In this document: positions 25,869 to 35,598 of the stretch, piece after piece | Position numbering within the stretch: the first letter of the stretch is position 1 | How the letters are laid out: the number at the start of each line of letters is the position of its first letter | Assembly: GCF_900156475.1 (NCBI RefSeq) | Contig: NZ_FTNR01000003.1 | Span: 1 to 64,000 of the forward strand | Direction of reading: 5' to 3' | From: Natronorubrum thiooxidans | GTDB taxonomy: Archaea; Halobacteriota; Halobacteria; Halobacteriales; Natrialbaceae | DNA length: 64,000 nucleotides | Position numbers and translations under genes: made by a program | Notes under the pieces: generated by a model | The model's input: only the letters and a program-made list of their open reading frames with translations | Database searches by the model: none | Told to the model about the DNA's origin: nothing

Positions 25869-26357
25869 ATGACGAGTAAAAAACGACGCCAGCGCGGATC
25901 GCGCACGCACAGCGGCGGCACCCACAAGAACCGACGTGGTGCAGGCCACCGTGGCGGTCGCGGCCGCGCCGGGCGGAGCAAACACGAGTTCCACAACTAC
26001 GAACCGAAGGGCAAACACGGCTTCAAACGACCGCACGACATCCGCGACGATGTCGCCGAGATCGACGTCCAGAAACTCGACGAGGACGCGATTCTCTACG
26101 TTGCTGACGGCCACGCCGAGGAAACCGACGACGGCTACAAACTCGACGCGCGCGACATCGTCGAGGACGGCCACGAGGTCGACATCGTCAAAGTCCTTGG
26201 CTCCGGTCAGGTCCGGAACACACTCGAGGTAACGGCAGACGCCTTCTCCGAGACCGCCGAGGAGAAACTCGAGGCCGCCGGCGGTGAGGCAGTCGTCTCG
26301 GAACGAGGACAGGAAGCCGAAGACGCTGACGCCGACGCCGAACAGAACGAGGAATAA
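25869..26357 (+). CDS. rpl15: Ribosomal protein uL15
   Basis: A protein of 162 residues starting MTSKKRRQRGSRTHSGGTHK. The N-terminal basic, glycine-rich arm threads into rRNA (RRGAGHRGGRGRAGRSKHEF), followed by the globular domain with VDIVKVLGSGQVRNTLEVTA. The C-terminal 20 residues are acidic. It is the last ribosomal protein before secY, which starts two bases later. Confidence 0.96.
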   Translation: MTSKKRRQRGSRTHSGGTHKNRRGAGHRGGRGRAGRSKHEFHNYEPKGKHGFKRPHDIRDDVAEIDVQKLDEDAILYVADGHAEETDDGYKLDARDIVEDGHEVDIVKVLGSGQVRNTLEVTADAFSETAEEKLEAAGGEAVVSERGQEAEDADADAEQNEE

Positions 26358-26359
26358 CT

Positions 26360-27817
26360 ATGGGATGGAAGGAAGCCGCCGAACCAGTCTTGACACGGAT
26401 GCCCGCAGTGCGTCGTCCGGAGGGGCACATCCCCTTCAAGCGGAAACTGGTGTGGACTGCCGGGATCCTCGTGTTGTACTTCTTCCTGACGAACATCTCG
26501 CTGCTCGGCAGTGCGGAAGGTGCAACCGACATCTTCGGCCAGTTCCGTTCGGTTCTCGCTGGTGAGCAGGGCTCGCTGATGCAGGTCGGGATCGGACCGA
26601 TCGTCACCGCGAGCATCGTCTTGCAACTGCTTGGCGGTGCGAACCTGCTCGGTCTCGACACGGACGACCCACGGGACCAGGTGCTCTACCAGGGGCTGCA
26701 GAAGCTACTCGTCGTCGTCATGACGGCGCTGACTGCGCTCCCGATGGTGTTCGCCGGCGGCTTCCTGCCAGCTCAGCAGTCACTAACGCTTGGTGGCCTC
26801 GAGTTCGGTCGCACGCAGGTCCAGACGCTGATGTTCCTCCAGGTCTTCGCTGGCGGGATCCTCATCCTCTATATGGACGAGGTCGTCAGCAAGTGGGGGA
26901 TCGGTAGCGGGATCGGCCTGTTCATCATCGCCAGCGTGAGCCAACGGCTTGTCGCTGGATTCCTCTCGCTCGACGACGGTGGGTTCTTTTACGACTGGTA
27001 CCGGATTCTCACCGGACAGGTCGAGATCGGATCGATCGTCGCCGGCGACGGTCTGTACACGCTGTTGCTTCAAGACGGGCACATCATTGCCCTGTTGACG
27101 ACGCTGCTGATCTTCGGTATCGTCGTCTACGCGGAGTCCGTGCGGGTTGAGATCCCGCTCAGCCACGCTCGCGTCAAGGGTGCTCGCGGTCGCTTCCCCG
27201 TGAAGCTCATCTACGCGAGCGTCCTGCCGATGATCCTCGTCCGAGCGCTGCAGGCAAACATCCAGTTCATGGGTCAGATCTTGAACAGTCAGTGGGCAGC
27301 GATGCCCGGCTGGCTCGGTGATTACTCACAAGGCCAGCCAACGGGTGGGTTCTTCTACTACTTCTCACCGATCTATTCACCCCAAGATTGGATGTGGTGG
27401 ACGGGGACCGTGACTCAGGAGGCCTGGCAGGTACTGATCCGCATGTCCATCGACCTGACGTTCATGGTCGTTGGCGGTGCGATCTTCGCCATCTTCTGGG
27501 TCGAGACCACGGATATGGGCCCGGAAGCGACAGCAAAACAGATCCAGAACTCCGGGATGCAGATCCCCGGCTTCCGGCAGAACGTCGGCGTCATCGAGAA
27601 GGTTATGGAGCGGTACATCCCGCAAGTGACCGTCATCGGTGGCGCCTTAGTCGGCTTGCTCGCCGTCTGGGCAAACATGCTCGGTACCATTGGCGGTGTG
27701 ACCGGTACCGGTCTGCTGCTGGCGGTCTCCATTACGTACAAGCTGTACGAGGAGATTGCCGAAGAGCAGATGATGGAAATGCATCCGATGATGCGCGAGA
27801 TGTTCGGCGGCAAGTAA
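26360..27817 (+). CDS. secY: Preprotein translocase subunit SecY
   Basis: A protein of 485 residues starting MGWKEAAEPVLTRMPAVRRP, with about ten membrane spans. The second cytoplasmic loop carries VRVEIPLSHARVKGARGRFP, and the lateral gate helices include GIGSGIGLFIIASV. It forms the protein-conducting channel with SecE and Sec61beta. It ends the ribosomal operon, as in most archaea; a T-rich tract follows within about 20 bases of the stop. Confidence 0.97.
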   Translation: MGWKEAAEPVLTRMPAVRRPEGHIPFKRKLVWTAGILVLYFFLTNISLLGSAEGATDIFGQFRSVLAGEQGSLMQVGIGPIVTASIVLQLLGGANLLGLDTDDPRDQVLYQGLQKLLVVVMTALTALPMVFAGGFLPAQQSLTLGGLEFGRTQVQTLMFLQVFAGGILILYMDEVVSKWGIGSGIGLFIIASVSQRLVAGFLSLDDGGFFYDWYRILTGQVEIGSIVAGDGLYTLLLQDGHIIALLTTLLIFGIVVYAESVRVEIPLSHARVKGARGRFPVKLIYASVLPMILVRALQANIQFMGQILNSQWAAMPGWLGDYSQGQPTGGFFYYFSPIYSPQDWMWWTGTVTQEAWQVLIRMSIDLTFMVVGGAIFAIFWVETTDMGPEATAKQIQNSGMQIPGFRQNVGVIEKVMERYIPQVTVIGGALVGLLAVWANMLGTIGGVTGTGLLLAVSITYKLYEEIAEEQMMEMHPMMREMFGGK

Positions 27818-27833
27818 CGAGCATCTCCAGCCG

Positions 27834-27850
27834 TCGTTTTTATATTTTTG
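27834..27850 (+). terminator. T-rich terminator after secY
   Basis: The stretch CGTTTTTATATTTTTGA follows the secY stop by about 17 bases. Runs of T on the coding strand are the usual archaeal termination signal, and no downstream gene is co-oriented nearby. Confidence 0.6.
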
Positions 27851-28339
27851 ACTCGAGAGCAGAGGCACCGCCATAGCTTACACTAACGTTGTCGTAGTCG
27901 CCCGACCGTCACTGCACCCCATCGCACCGGCTGTCGTCGACGCTATGCTGTCACAATCACTGACGATCCACACAAAGGTCATCAGTGGCTGTTCACTGCT
28001 GTTCGCTATCAATCTCGCCAATCGACGTCTGCACGGACTCAGCGCAGCGTCACTCGAGGCCGTTCGAAACGCGACGCCAAGAGCCGCGGTCGGGGACGCT
28101 ACCGCTGTCGTCACTTACCGCCGATCCTTGACCCCGCCGCAGGTGATCGACAAGAAATCGCTACAGCAGACCGTATGAAACACGCGACGGCTGTGAGACC
28201 TCCCCGAAGCGAGGTGGCTGCGACACGGTTGTAAACGGATTTGTTACACGAGGATAGAATAAGCGATAGACGAGCACAGCGGTTTACGACGATGTCGACT
28301 CCGGAACGAACGCTCATCGCTCGGAGCGGCCGGCAGGCG
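27851..28339. other. Gene-free stretch between secY and the CoxD-like gene
   Basis: About 490 bases with no credible gene. Short open frames (for example plus strand 27945-28178) have Arg- and Ser-rich translations without family likeness. A small hairpin CCTCCCCGAAGCGAGG lies near 28199-28214. I see no repeat or RNA gene. Confidence 0.4.
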
Positions 28340-28600
28340 TTACTGGATAGAGTAGCCTGCTGCGACAGTCAGCAGGAACACCATAAAGACGGCAAGTGCC
28401 ATCATGTAGGTGATCGCTCGTGGCTCCTCTCGGAGGTGCTGATAGTAGCCGGCGATCAGGAGTGATTTGACGACAGCCAGGACGACCGTCCCACCGATAG
28501 CTGCCTGTTCCGGGATGTTTATTTCGAAAAAGACGAACTTGGCAGTCCCTAACGCCAGCAGTACCACGTATATGAGGGTGTATGTCCGAACGTCAGCCAT
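28340..28600 (-). CDS. Cytochrome c oxidase subunit IV-like membrane protein
   Basis: A protein of 86 residues starting MADVRTYTLIYVVLLALGTA with three hydrophobic helices. The YYQHLREEPRAITYMMALAV stretch is typical of the prokaryotic COX4/CoxD family. These small subunits support assembly of heme-copper oxidases. The coxAC and coxB genes lie 2 kb further on, on the same strand, separated by an oppositely oriented membrane protein gene. A TATA-like TTATAA at 28627-28632 suggests a leaderless transcript from 28600. Confidence 0.75.
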   Translation of the reverse strand: MADVRTYTLIYVVLLALGTAKFVFFEINIPEQAAIGGTVVLAVVKSLLIAGYYQHLREEPRAITYMMALAVFMVFLLTVAAGYSIQ

Positions 28601-28626
28601 TGGTATACAATGTGGATGACGGCCAC

Positions 28627-28632
28627 TTATAA
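28627..28632 (-). promoter_or_regulatory. TATA box of the CoxD-like gene
   Basis: The minus strand reads GTTATAAG about 27-32 bases before the ATG at 28600, correct for leaderless transcription. Confidence 0.55.
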
Positions 28633-28717
28633 CTTCCTCATACGGCCGCAGTGCTGGCTCACCACCGCTGTCGAACGAAACGACACGTAAATGGGAACGT
28701 GGGCCAACAAAATAGCA

Positions 28718-30121
28718 ATGAGTAGATGTTCGGCCCTCGCCCGCCGGACAGGGATCGCCGGTGTAGTTGCGGTTTTGACGCTCGCTGTGACCGCAGGAGG
28801 CGTCGCCGCGAGCAACGTCGCCATCGGACTTTCGGGACAAAGTGATGGGACACCGATCCCGATATGGTTGTCTCTTGTGACGGGCGGTGGTGTCATCGCC
28901 ACGTCGATGCTGCTGACCATGCTCGTCACCGACCGGACAGTTGTCGAGCGGTTTCATACCAACGCAGTCGGTTTCTCCAATGATCGACTCGAGACAGTTG
29001 GCTCACTGGTGTTTGGAACGATCGGAATCGCTACGCTCGTATTCGTCGTTGTCGTCGGTCTCGTTGGCCCGCAGATCGGTAGCTTCAGTGCGACCGTGCT
29101 CTTGACGTTCGTCGGTGGCCGTGCCCTGTTGACGATCATTGCCTACACCGTCGGTAATCCGTGGCGCGCACTCAACCCATGGCGACACATCGCGGCGTTC
29201 GTCCCGAACGGCTACGCCACCTATCCGCCATGGCTCGGTTCCTGGCCCGCAGTCGGTACGTTGCTGGTGTTGATCTGGCTCGAGGTGGTCACCCCACTGA
29301 CAAGCTCGCCACGCACACTGGTGGCCGTTATCCTCGCGTACTCCGTCTTTACCATTGGCGGCGCAATCGTTTTCACCCCCCAGACATGGTTCCAGAAGGG
29401 CGACCCGATCTCGGTCTGGTTTCGACTCTATGGCGCGGTTGCACCGATCCAACGAACGGAAGCGGGGCTCGAGGTGCGGTATCCCGGTGCTCGACTCGGT
29501 GACGATGATCTCATCACCGATGGCTCTGTACTGGCGTTCGTTCTCGTGCTCATCTGGGAGCTGACTTACAGCGGGTTCATCGTGACGGGGCCAGGAGTCC
29601 GGACCGTCGAAACGCTCGTTGGAATCGGATTCCCACCTCAACTCGTCTATCTCGGGTTGTTGCTTGGTGGCTTTGCGCTCTTCTGGAAGGGGTACTGGCT
29701 CGCTGCCGCACGCACCCGAAACCGGACCGAGACACACCTCTCACGGGGATCTCTCGCGATCCGGTTTGGATCGCCACTGCTCGCGATCGCGGCCGGCTAC
29801 CACTTCGCCCACTACGCCGGATTTTCCCTTTCGCTGTGGCCGTCGCTCGTCGATACGATGGTCTCTCCGTTGAACCCACCCGAGAACCCGACACAGTACC
29901 TCTTGACATCGTGGTTTAGCTACGTGGAGCTCACAGGCATCTTGGTGGGACATCTCCTTGCCGTCTGGCTCACCCACGTCGTCTCGTTCGAACTGTTCTC
30001 TGGAAAACGGCAAGCGGTCCGAAGTCAGTACCCCTTCATCATCGTCATGGTCGTCCTCGCGGTAGTGAACCTGTATCTCGTCGCAGTTCCGCCGATGGAT
30101 CCCGTGTACGTTCCGAACTGA
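28718..30121 (+). CDS. Polytopic membrane protein of unknown function next to oxidase genes
   Basis: A protein of 467 residues from the ATG at 28718 (an ATG nine codons upstream is an alternative). It starts with a signal-like helix and then has roughly 10-11 further hydrophobic segments, with charged loops such as ARTRNRTETHLSRGS. Segments NPWRALNPWRHIAAF and YPPWLGSWPAVGTLLVLIWL are reminiscent of a bacterial (actinobacterial) membrane family sometimes labelled fenitrothion hydrolase; I recall this only loosely. Its place between oxidase genes suggests a link to respiration or copper handling, but no metal motif is evident. Confidence 0.6.
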   Translation: MSRCSALARRTGIAGVVAVLTLAVTAGGVAASNVAIGLSGQSDGTPIPIWLSLVTGGGVIATSMLLTMLVTDRTVVERFHTNAVGFSNDRLETVGSLVFGTIGIATLVFVVVVGLVGPQIGSFSATVLLTFVGGRALLTIIAYTVGNPWRALNPWRHIAAFVPNGYATYPPWLGSWPAVGTLLVLIWLEVVTPLTSSPRTLVAVILAYSVFTIGGAIVFTPQTWFQKGDPISVWFRLYGAVAPIQRTEAGLEVRYPGARLGDDDLITDGSVLAFVLVLIWELTYSGFIVTGPGVRTVETLVGIGFPPQLVYLGLLLGGFALFWKGYWLAAARTRNRTETHLSRGSLAIRFGSPLLAIAAGYHFAHYAGFSLSLWPSLVDTMVSPLNPPENPTQYLLTSWFSYVELTGILVGHLLAVWLTHVVSFELFSGKRQAVRSQYPFIIVMVVLAVVNLYLVAVPPMDPVYVPN

Positions 30122-30651
30122 CCTCGGACGGGAATTCGTGACCGGCACACGCTTGCTCAGCCCATTCGAAGAGCGCGTCTCGAATGGACATGCGAGAGCC
30201 GCGACGGATGCTCTCGTTACAGTCTACAGCGAGACCGCCACGACGACCACCGGTAAGACTGTCGGGTCGAACACGACATCCACTCGAGAGACACCCCCAT
30301 TCAGTCAGATCGTCGCTGCTGTTCGCATCGTTCCCTGCTTTTCGCGCGCTCGATTGCTTGAGAGACGACGCGCTGAGTATCCCACTATCGGTGAGTCAGT
30401 ATACACTCGAGTACCCGAACAGAGCTCACTTCGTCGGCATTCGTCCCTCATTGGGACTCGCGGTGGCATAGAGCTCGTGTGACTGTATTATTCACGTGCC
30501 CGAACAGTAGCTGTCCGAGAACCGTCTCTCGACCAGCGAACAGTCGATCCGGAACGCAATTCGTTGCTACTGTGTCTTTTGACGGAGCGCTATCGCTTGG
30601 GTATCAGCCCGAAAAGAACTCAAAAATCAACGGCCGTGTAGCGGGTGGCCG
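30122..30651. other. Gene-free stretch between the membrane protein and coxAC
   Basis: About 530 bases. An open frame at 30138-30482 gives a Ser/Thr/Arg-rich sequence without any recognisable pattern and is probably noise. The two flanking genes converge here, so both transcripts should end in it. No clear stem-loop was seen; a T-rich run TGTGTCTTTTGACG lies near 30570. Confidence 0.4.
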
Positions 30652-33135
30652 CTACATCAGGTAGAACAGTGGGAACAGGAAGACCCACACGATGTCGACG
30701 AAGTGCCAGTAGAGTCCGAAGAACTCGACTGGACGGTGGTCCTCGAGGTAGGCATCGACGCTGATGATCCGGTAGATCATGAACACGGCGATGAGCAGTC
30801 CGAGGATCACGTGGAGTGCGTGCAGACCGGTCGTCACGAAGTAGATGGAGTACTCGATGCCTTTCCACCAGTAATCGCCATCAGCGAACTTCACGCTGTA
30901 CTCGAAGGCCTTCACGCTCATGAACGCTAATCCAAGCAGGAGCGTCGCACCCATTGCACCGAGGAGCCCCTTCTTGTTCTGGCGCTCGGCGAAGACGAGC
31001 GCGAGGATCACCGTGAAACTCGAGGTGAGCAGGATGTAGGTGTTGAGCAGGCCAGGCCAGGAGGCGAACGGAACGGTCGTCCACTCGCTCCAGCCCATGT
31101 GGAGGCGCATGAAGACGAAGGCCCCGATCGCAGCGCCGAAGACAACGACGTCCGATGCGAGGAACACCCAGACACCGAACTTGGTGTTGTCGACACCGCC
31201 AAACGGCCATCGTTCTGCGATCGCTGTCTCGGGGACGTTGAACTCTTCAACGCCGAATTTGAACAGCGTGAACGCCATGATCGCCACGCCGAGTGCCGTA
31301 ATCACTGGGTAGATAATGCTCGGTTCGGCCCCAGTGCCGACGAGCGCATCCGGTGCCGTTCCGGTTCCCTCCGCGAACTGGACCATGTACGGCGTGATCC
31401 CTGACAGCCCGAGGAAGAACACGAAGACACCCAGCCCGATACCGAGCGGCCAGATACTGGCGTGATCCGCGTGTTCCTCTTGATGAGCGTTCGTCGTTGC
31501 TGTTGCTTCGCCGTGACCGGTCGCAACGCCACCGTCGGTGGCTGCTTTCGTGTCGTCGACGAACTCGAGACGACCGCTCGCGTAACTTGGACGGTCAGTC
31601 CAGTTCTCGAGTGGTGGTGGCGAGGGAATTGCCCACTCGGCAGTACGGGAGAATTCCCATGGGTTGTCGGGTGCGTCCGGCCCCGACACCCAGCTCTTTG
31701 CGAACGTGTAGAACATGATCAGGAACGAGGCGCCGAGGACGAACGCCCCGACAGTCGCGACCTGATGATAGAGCTGCGTTCCCTCGGTGTAGGTGAAGAC
31801 ACGGCGTGGTGTCTCCCAGGCGAGGAACATCGGGAAGTACAGCATATTGAACCCGATGAAGTAGACGGCGAAGTTGAGTTTACCGAGCGTTTCGGAGTAC
31901 ATCTTGCCGGTGATCTTCGGCCACCAGTAGTAGAGGCCGGCGATCAGCGCCGTCACCCCGGAGACCATCACGTAGTGGAAGTGAGCGACGACCCAGTAGG
32001 TGCCACGGAACTCGTAGTCAAGCACGACAGCACCGAGGAAGACCCCAGTAATACCGCCGAGGATGAACAGGACGAGCGCGCCGAGGCTGAACAGGAACGG
32101 TGTCGTAAACCGAACACGTCCCTTGACCATCGTGTAGATCAGCGCGAAGACCATCAAGTCAAAGGGCAACGAGATCCCGATCGTCGTCGCCATGAACAGC
32201 GTCTTGATCTCGAGGTTGATCGTGGTCAGGAACATGTGGTGCATCCAGACCAAGAAGGACTGGACAGCCACGAGGACCATCGCGATGATGACCCACTTCC
32301 GGCCGACGAGTCGTCGGCCAGTGAACGTCTGGAACGTCTCGAACATGATCCCCAGCGCGGGGAAGAAGACGATGTACACCTCCGGATGCCCGAAGAACCA
32401 GAACAGGTGGCCCCACAACAGGCCCGACCCCTGATCAGTCGCGAAGTACTGTGTCAGGAAGAGCCGATCGATCGACAGCAACAGCAATGCAGCAAGCAGT
32501 GCGGCGAATGCGAACAGCATCATCCACACCGTCAGCAGCCACGACCAGGAGAACATCGGCATGTTCCAGAGGCCGAGCCCTTCCGCACGGGACCGGTGCA
32601 TAGTAACGAGGAAGTTCACTGTCCCAATCGTGATCGACATGACGAACAGTGTTAACGCGAGCACTGTTGCGTTACTCCCTGTTGTCGCTTCCAGTGCGGG
32701 CGTGTACGTTGGCACGTTCAGCGGGGCGTACATCGTCCACCCGCCAGCGAACGCACCACCCTGGAAGAACGAGAGGCCAATGAGGAGTCCCGAGAACAGG
32801 TAGAACCAGTAACTCAGGGCGTTCAGTCGTGGGAACGCGAGGTCTTTCGCACCGATCTGAAGCGGGACGAAATAGTTCGCGAACCCGGATGCGATCGGTG
32901 AGAGGAACCAGAAGACCATCAATAACCCGTGGGCTGAGACAGCCTGGTTGAACTGATTCCCGGTAAGTAGCCCTGTTCCACCGGCCTCCCACAGGTGGAC
33001 GCGGAACACGAGCGCAAGGATACCACCAAACAGGAGGAAGAACAACGATGTTGCCAGATAGAGGATCCCGACGTCCTTGTGGTTCGTCGTGACGAGCCAT
33101 CGCTTGATGGACGTCATTGGCGGCAGATCACTCAT
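30652..33135 (-). CDS. Fused cytochrome c oxidase subunits I and III (CoxA-CoxC)
   Basis: A protein of 827 residues starting [20 protein letters not shown]. Residues about 1-530 are subunit I with 12 helices. The heme and CuB ligands are visible: [25 protein letters not shown] (the His-Tyr crosslink pair), the following His pair in WMHHMFLTT, and HFHYVMVSG. An acidic linker rich in His (about 560-580) leads to subunit III-type helices ([20 protein letters not shown] onward to the end, with ending [16 protein letters not shown]). It reduces O2 to water while pumping protons. Such A/C fusions are known in several prokaryotes. coxB lies immediately upstream, overlapping by one base. Confidence 0.93.
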   Translation of the reverse strand: MSDLPPMTSIKRWLVTTNHKDVGILYLATSLFFLLFGGILALVFRVHLWEAGGTGLLTGNQFNQAVSAHGLLMVFWFLSPIASGFANYFVPLQIGAKDLAFPRLNALSYWFYLFSGLLIGLSFFQGGAFAGGWTMYAPLNVPTYTPALEATTGSNATVLALTLFVMSITIGTVNFLVTMHRSRAEGLGLWNMPMFSWSWLLTVWMMLFAFAALLAALLLLSIDRLFLTQYFATDQGSGLLWGHLFWFFGHPEVYIVFFPALGIMFETFQTFTGRRLVGRKWVIIAMVLVAVQSFLVWMHHMFLTTINLEIKTLFMATTIGISLPFDLMVFALIYTMVKGRVRFTTPFLFSLGALVLFILGGITGVFLGAVVLDYEFRGTYWVVAHFHYVMVSGVTALIAGLYYWWPKITGKMYSETLGKLNFAVYFIGFNMLYFPMFLAWETPRRVFTYTEGTQLYHQVATVGAFVLGASFLIMFYTFAKSWVSGPDAPDNPWEFSRTAEWAIPSPPPLENWTDRPSYASGRLEFVDDTKAATDGGVATGHGEATATTNAHQEEHADHASIWPLGIGLGVFVFFLGLSGITPYMVQFAEGTGTAPDALVGTGAEPSIIYPVITALGVAIMAFTLFKFGVEEFNVPETAIAERWPFGGVDNTKFGVWVFLASDVVVFGAAIGAFVFMRLHMGWSEWTTVPFASWPGLLNTYILLTSSFTVILALVFAERQNKKGLLGAMGATLLLGLAFMSVKAFEYSVKFADGDYWWKGIEYSIYFVTTGLHALHVILGLLIAVFMIYRIISVDAYLEDHRPVEFFGLYWHFVDIVWVFLFPLFYLM

Positions 33136-34187
33136 CAGTTCTCACCTCCATCGTTGTTTGCATCGTCTGCTTCATCGTCGGTTTCGTTATCGTTGCCATT
33201 TGCATCGTCATCGCTGTCTTCGGCAGTATCTCCAATCGTATAGGTCTCGCCTGCCGGACTGGTGATTCCGATGGTGTCTTCGATCGTCTCGAACTCGTCG
33301 TCTTCGAACGTGATCGTCAACTCGTACTCGCCACCTTGCTCGATTTCGTCAATCGTGACCGAGCCGTCTTCGAAGTCGCTGGCGTCACGAGTGTACTCGA
33401 GGTCAGCATCGTACTCGTCGTTGTTCTGGTGGACGAGTTCGACCTGGACGTCCTCATCAGTGACGTTCGTAACCGCTTCTCCCTCTTCAGTTTCGATCGT
33501 GATGTCGAGGGTCAGCTGGTCGTCGAGCCACGTCTCGAACTCGTCTTGTTCCATGACATTGACGGTGCCAACCATGTTCGAGTGGAAGTCACCACAGAGT
33601 TCATAACACTTGATTTCGTGCTCTGCACCGGCTTCTTCGGCCATGAACCACGTTTCGTCGTACTCACCGGGGATCGCGTCCGCTTTCACACGTAAGTCCG
33701 AGATCCCGAAGGTGTGCCAGACGTCACCCGAAGTCACCTCGATTGCGACCGGCTGATCGGCAGGGACGTTCAGTGTGTTCGTCGCTTCGACGCCATTCTC
33801 GTATTCGAAGTGCCAGGCGAATCCATTACCTTCGACATCAACCTCGATCGGATCCTGCTCGAATTCGTCTTGTGGATCTTCGACGTACAGGAGCATCCCG
33901 TAGGTCCAGATCACAAGCGAAATAACGACAATGGCGCTGATTCCGAACGATAAGAATAGTTTCTTGCCACCCTTTCCACCTGTCGGTAACTCCCCGAGTG
34001 TGGGCAGAGAATCGTCTTTCGGCTGATCGGTGTCGCGATACTTGTACGCGTTGTACAAGGTGTATGCGACAACGACAACGCCGACGAGCGTACCGAGTCC
34101 GAGAAACACCACGAAGATGTCTCCGAACACGTCTGCGCGTGTGTCTGCCTGCATCGGGGTCGTAAGTGCGCTGTAGATTGTATTCAC
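33135..34187 (-). CDS. Cytochrome c oxidase subunit II (CoxB) with extra C-terminal domain
   Basis: A protein of 350 residues from a GTG at 34187 (start uncertain; an ATG at 34154 fits better with the TATA position). Two N-terminal membrane helices are followed by the cupredoxin domain with an intact CuA motif, [12 protein letters not shown] (about residues 190-201), plus the distant His ligand in DVWHTFGI. After the CuA domain there is an additional beta-rich domain (about 215-310) and a strongly acidic Asp/Asn-rich tail, which standard CoxB lacks. It accepts electrons from a copper protein or cytochrome (the donor in haloarchaea is usually halocyanin). The stop overlaps the coxAC start. Confidence 0.88.
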   Translation of the reverse strand: MNTIYSALTTPMQADTRADVFGDIFVVFLGLGTLVGVVVVAYTLYNAYKYRDTDQPKDDSLPTLGELPTGGKGGKKLFLSFGISAIVVISLVIWTYGMLLYVEDPQDEFEQDPIEVDVEGNGFAWHFEYENGVEATNTLNVPADQPVAIEVTSGDVWHTFGISDLRVKADAIPGEYDETWFMAEEAGAEHEIKCYELCGDFHSNMVGTVNVMEQDEFETWLDDQLTLDITIETEEGEAVTNVTDEDVQVELVHQNNDEYDADLEYTRDASDFEDGSVTIDEIEQGGEYELTITFEDDEFETIEDTIGITSPAGETYTIGDTAEDSDDDANGNDNETDDEADDANNDGGEN

Positions 34188-34203
34188 CTCTTTTGAAGAC
34201 CGC

Positions 34204-34209
34204 TTATAT
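34204..34209 (-). promoter_or_regulatory. TATA box of the coxB-coxAC operon
   Basis: The minus strand reads CATATAAG at about 34203-34210, 17-22 bases before the GTG at 34187 and about 50 before the ATG at 34154. The spacing favours the downstream ATG with a leader of about 25 nt, though the GTG cannot be excluded. Confidence 0.5.
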
Positions 34210-34593
34210 GACGGGGAATGGTTGCTAGGTGCACTTATCTATTTGGAAACGATTTGACCGACTGTCTCCCAGTCTGCCTATACCGTGACGCCTCGTTTCC
34301 ATGCAGTGCCAGCCAACCATTGTTCACAGTCGTTCATCATTTACTTCGGCCCAGGGACCTTTTTTCTATCGCTGTCTATCGGAGATCGTACCAAAAATAA
34401 AATATATATTGCCTCGAAAGACGGCCGAAAGCGAACGTGTTCGTGTCAAAAGTAGATTCTTGACGCGCCCGATTATCGGATTGCCGTGCTACACTTCGCC
34501 TCTCCGCTCGCGCGCGGTGCACAGATTTTGTGTCTTCTCCCATTACATCTAACTCAGCGGAAGCTTCTATACGATCCACACTAACTACTAGGT
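34210..34593. other. Divergent intergenic region, partly AT-rich
   Basis: About 380 bases with no credible gene. A notably AT-rich core (AAAATAAAATATATATTG, near 34394-34411) stands out from the background and could be a promoter for an unrecognised RNA. A TATA-like TTCTATACG at about 34565-34573 precedes the amphi-Trp gene by about 25 bases. Confidence 0.4.
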
Positions 34594-34884
34594 ATGCCAG
34601 AAGAGGTCCTTTTCAAGTTCGAACAGCAGATGGAACGCAACGAGATTGCTGACTACCTCCGGACTGTCGCTGACAGCCTCGAAAGCGGCGGTCCGATCTC
34701 CCTCGAGGCTGGCGGCGACTCAGTAACGATGACCCCACCAGCACGTCCAACCTTCGAAATCAAGGCCGAGCGCGAAACCTCGAGTTCGGCCCCCGACAAA
34801 CCGGGCGAACTCGGTCTGGAGTTCGAACTCGAGTGGACGGAAGGCGATGAGGAATCCGGTTCCGGGGAACTCTCTATCGAGTAG
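34594..34884 (+). CDS. Amphi-Trp domain protein
   Basis: A protein of 96 residues starting MPEEVLFKFEQQMERNEIAD. The EIADYLRTVADSLESGGPIS helix and the LGLEFELEW strand are typical of amphi-Trp domain proteins, small acidic proteins common in haloarchaea and of unknown function. Repeat copy B follows 48 bases after its stop. Confidence 0.75.
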   Translation: MPEEVLFKFEQQMERNEIADYLRTVADSLESGGPISLEAGGDSVTMTPPARPTFEIKAERETSSSAPDKPGELGLEFELEWTEGDEESGSGELSIE

Positions 34885-34932
34885 CGATCGAGATCGAACG
34901 GACGGCCGCTATCGCAGCCACTGGGTGTCATA

Positions 34933-35028
34933 GGGATTCTCGTAGACATTCATAGATTTACGGCACAGAAGCCAAGCCACGGAAACTGCACGTCTGGGCA
35001 GCGACACCCAGCTGGCGACGAGAATCCC
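34933..35028 (-). repeat. 96-bp dispersed element, copy B, with terminal inverted repeats
   Basis: Reverse complement of the same element found at 4950-5045: it starts GGGATTCTCGT and ends ACGAGAATCCC on either strand, is again exactly 96 bp and needs no gaps in alignment. The 20-nt block GACGTGCAGTTTCCGTGGCT is identical to copy A. It lies in the gap between the amphi-Trp gene and an opposing hypothetical gene, whose stop is 12 bases away. No target-site duplication is obvious. Confidence 0.8.
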
Positions 35029-35039
35029 CTCTCTGTCTG

Positions 35040-35501
35040 CTATAGTTCGACAACCCAAATCCGAACGTCAGCAGGGAGTTCGTAGACGCGCTGAAAAATC
35101 GTATCGAGACACTGGGCGATCCGGTTGGGATCTGCTTTCGCACTGATGTGGACGTTGACGCCCTCGGCTTCCTCGGGGCGGTGTATTTCGTCGATTTTGA
35201 ACGCCGGAAACTCACGGAGAACGGACTTGAGCGTCTCGAGTTCCGAATCAGTGCAGTCGAGATTGATCGTTCCGTCGCCGAACTGAATCCACGGAACGCC
35301 GAGTTCTGGCTCTGGGTCGTCATGCTCGCCGTCGGTGTCCCCTTCGGACCCATCGATCGACGGTCCGTCGTCCACTGACTCGAGTACTGCGTCGTCGACT
35401 TCCAGCGTCAGAAACCCGCTCCCGCGGTGGCGATGGGCTGTGATGGCGTCGACGTACAGTTGTTGTCGCTTGGCAGGCTCAGCTGCATCGAAGCGCGTCA
35501 T
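35040..35501 (-). CDS. Conserved haloarchaeal hypothetical protein
   Basis: A protein of 153 residues starting MTRFDAAEPAKRQQLYVDAI. It has an acidic, probably disordered middle (GSEGDTDGEHDDPEPEL, about 52-68) and a C-terminal alpha/beta region with VNVHISAKADPNRIAQCLDT and ELPADVRIWVVEL. There are no catalytic motifs or membrane helices. It diverges from adk. Codon use is ordinary. I do not recognise it. Confidence 0.6.
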   Translation of the reverse strand: MTRFDAAEPAKRQQLYVDAITAHRHRGSGFLTLEVDDAVLESVDDGPSIDGSEGDTDGEHDDPEPELGVPWIQFGDGTINLDCTDSELETLKSVLREFPAFKIDEIHRPEEAEGVNVHISAKADPNRIAQCLDTIFQRVYELPADVRIWVVEL

Positions 35502-35598
35502 ACGGGAGCAGACGCGCTCGCGTCTTTAAGCTGTTATGTGACAGCGATGACGTACTCATTTCTTTAAGCCTTTATGCGATGGTGGTGAACGGTGGGAT

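Noticed and set aside
27945-28178. A 77-codon plus-strand frame between secY and the CoxD-like gene
   Set aside because: No motif and composition typical of noncoding sequence; an opposing frame of the same size overlaps it.
30138-30482. A 114-codon plus-strand frame in the gap before coxAC
   Set aside because: Ser/Thr/Arg-rich, no family likeness, no clear promoter, and an alternative frame of similar length exists in the same gap, typical for random GC-rich DNA.
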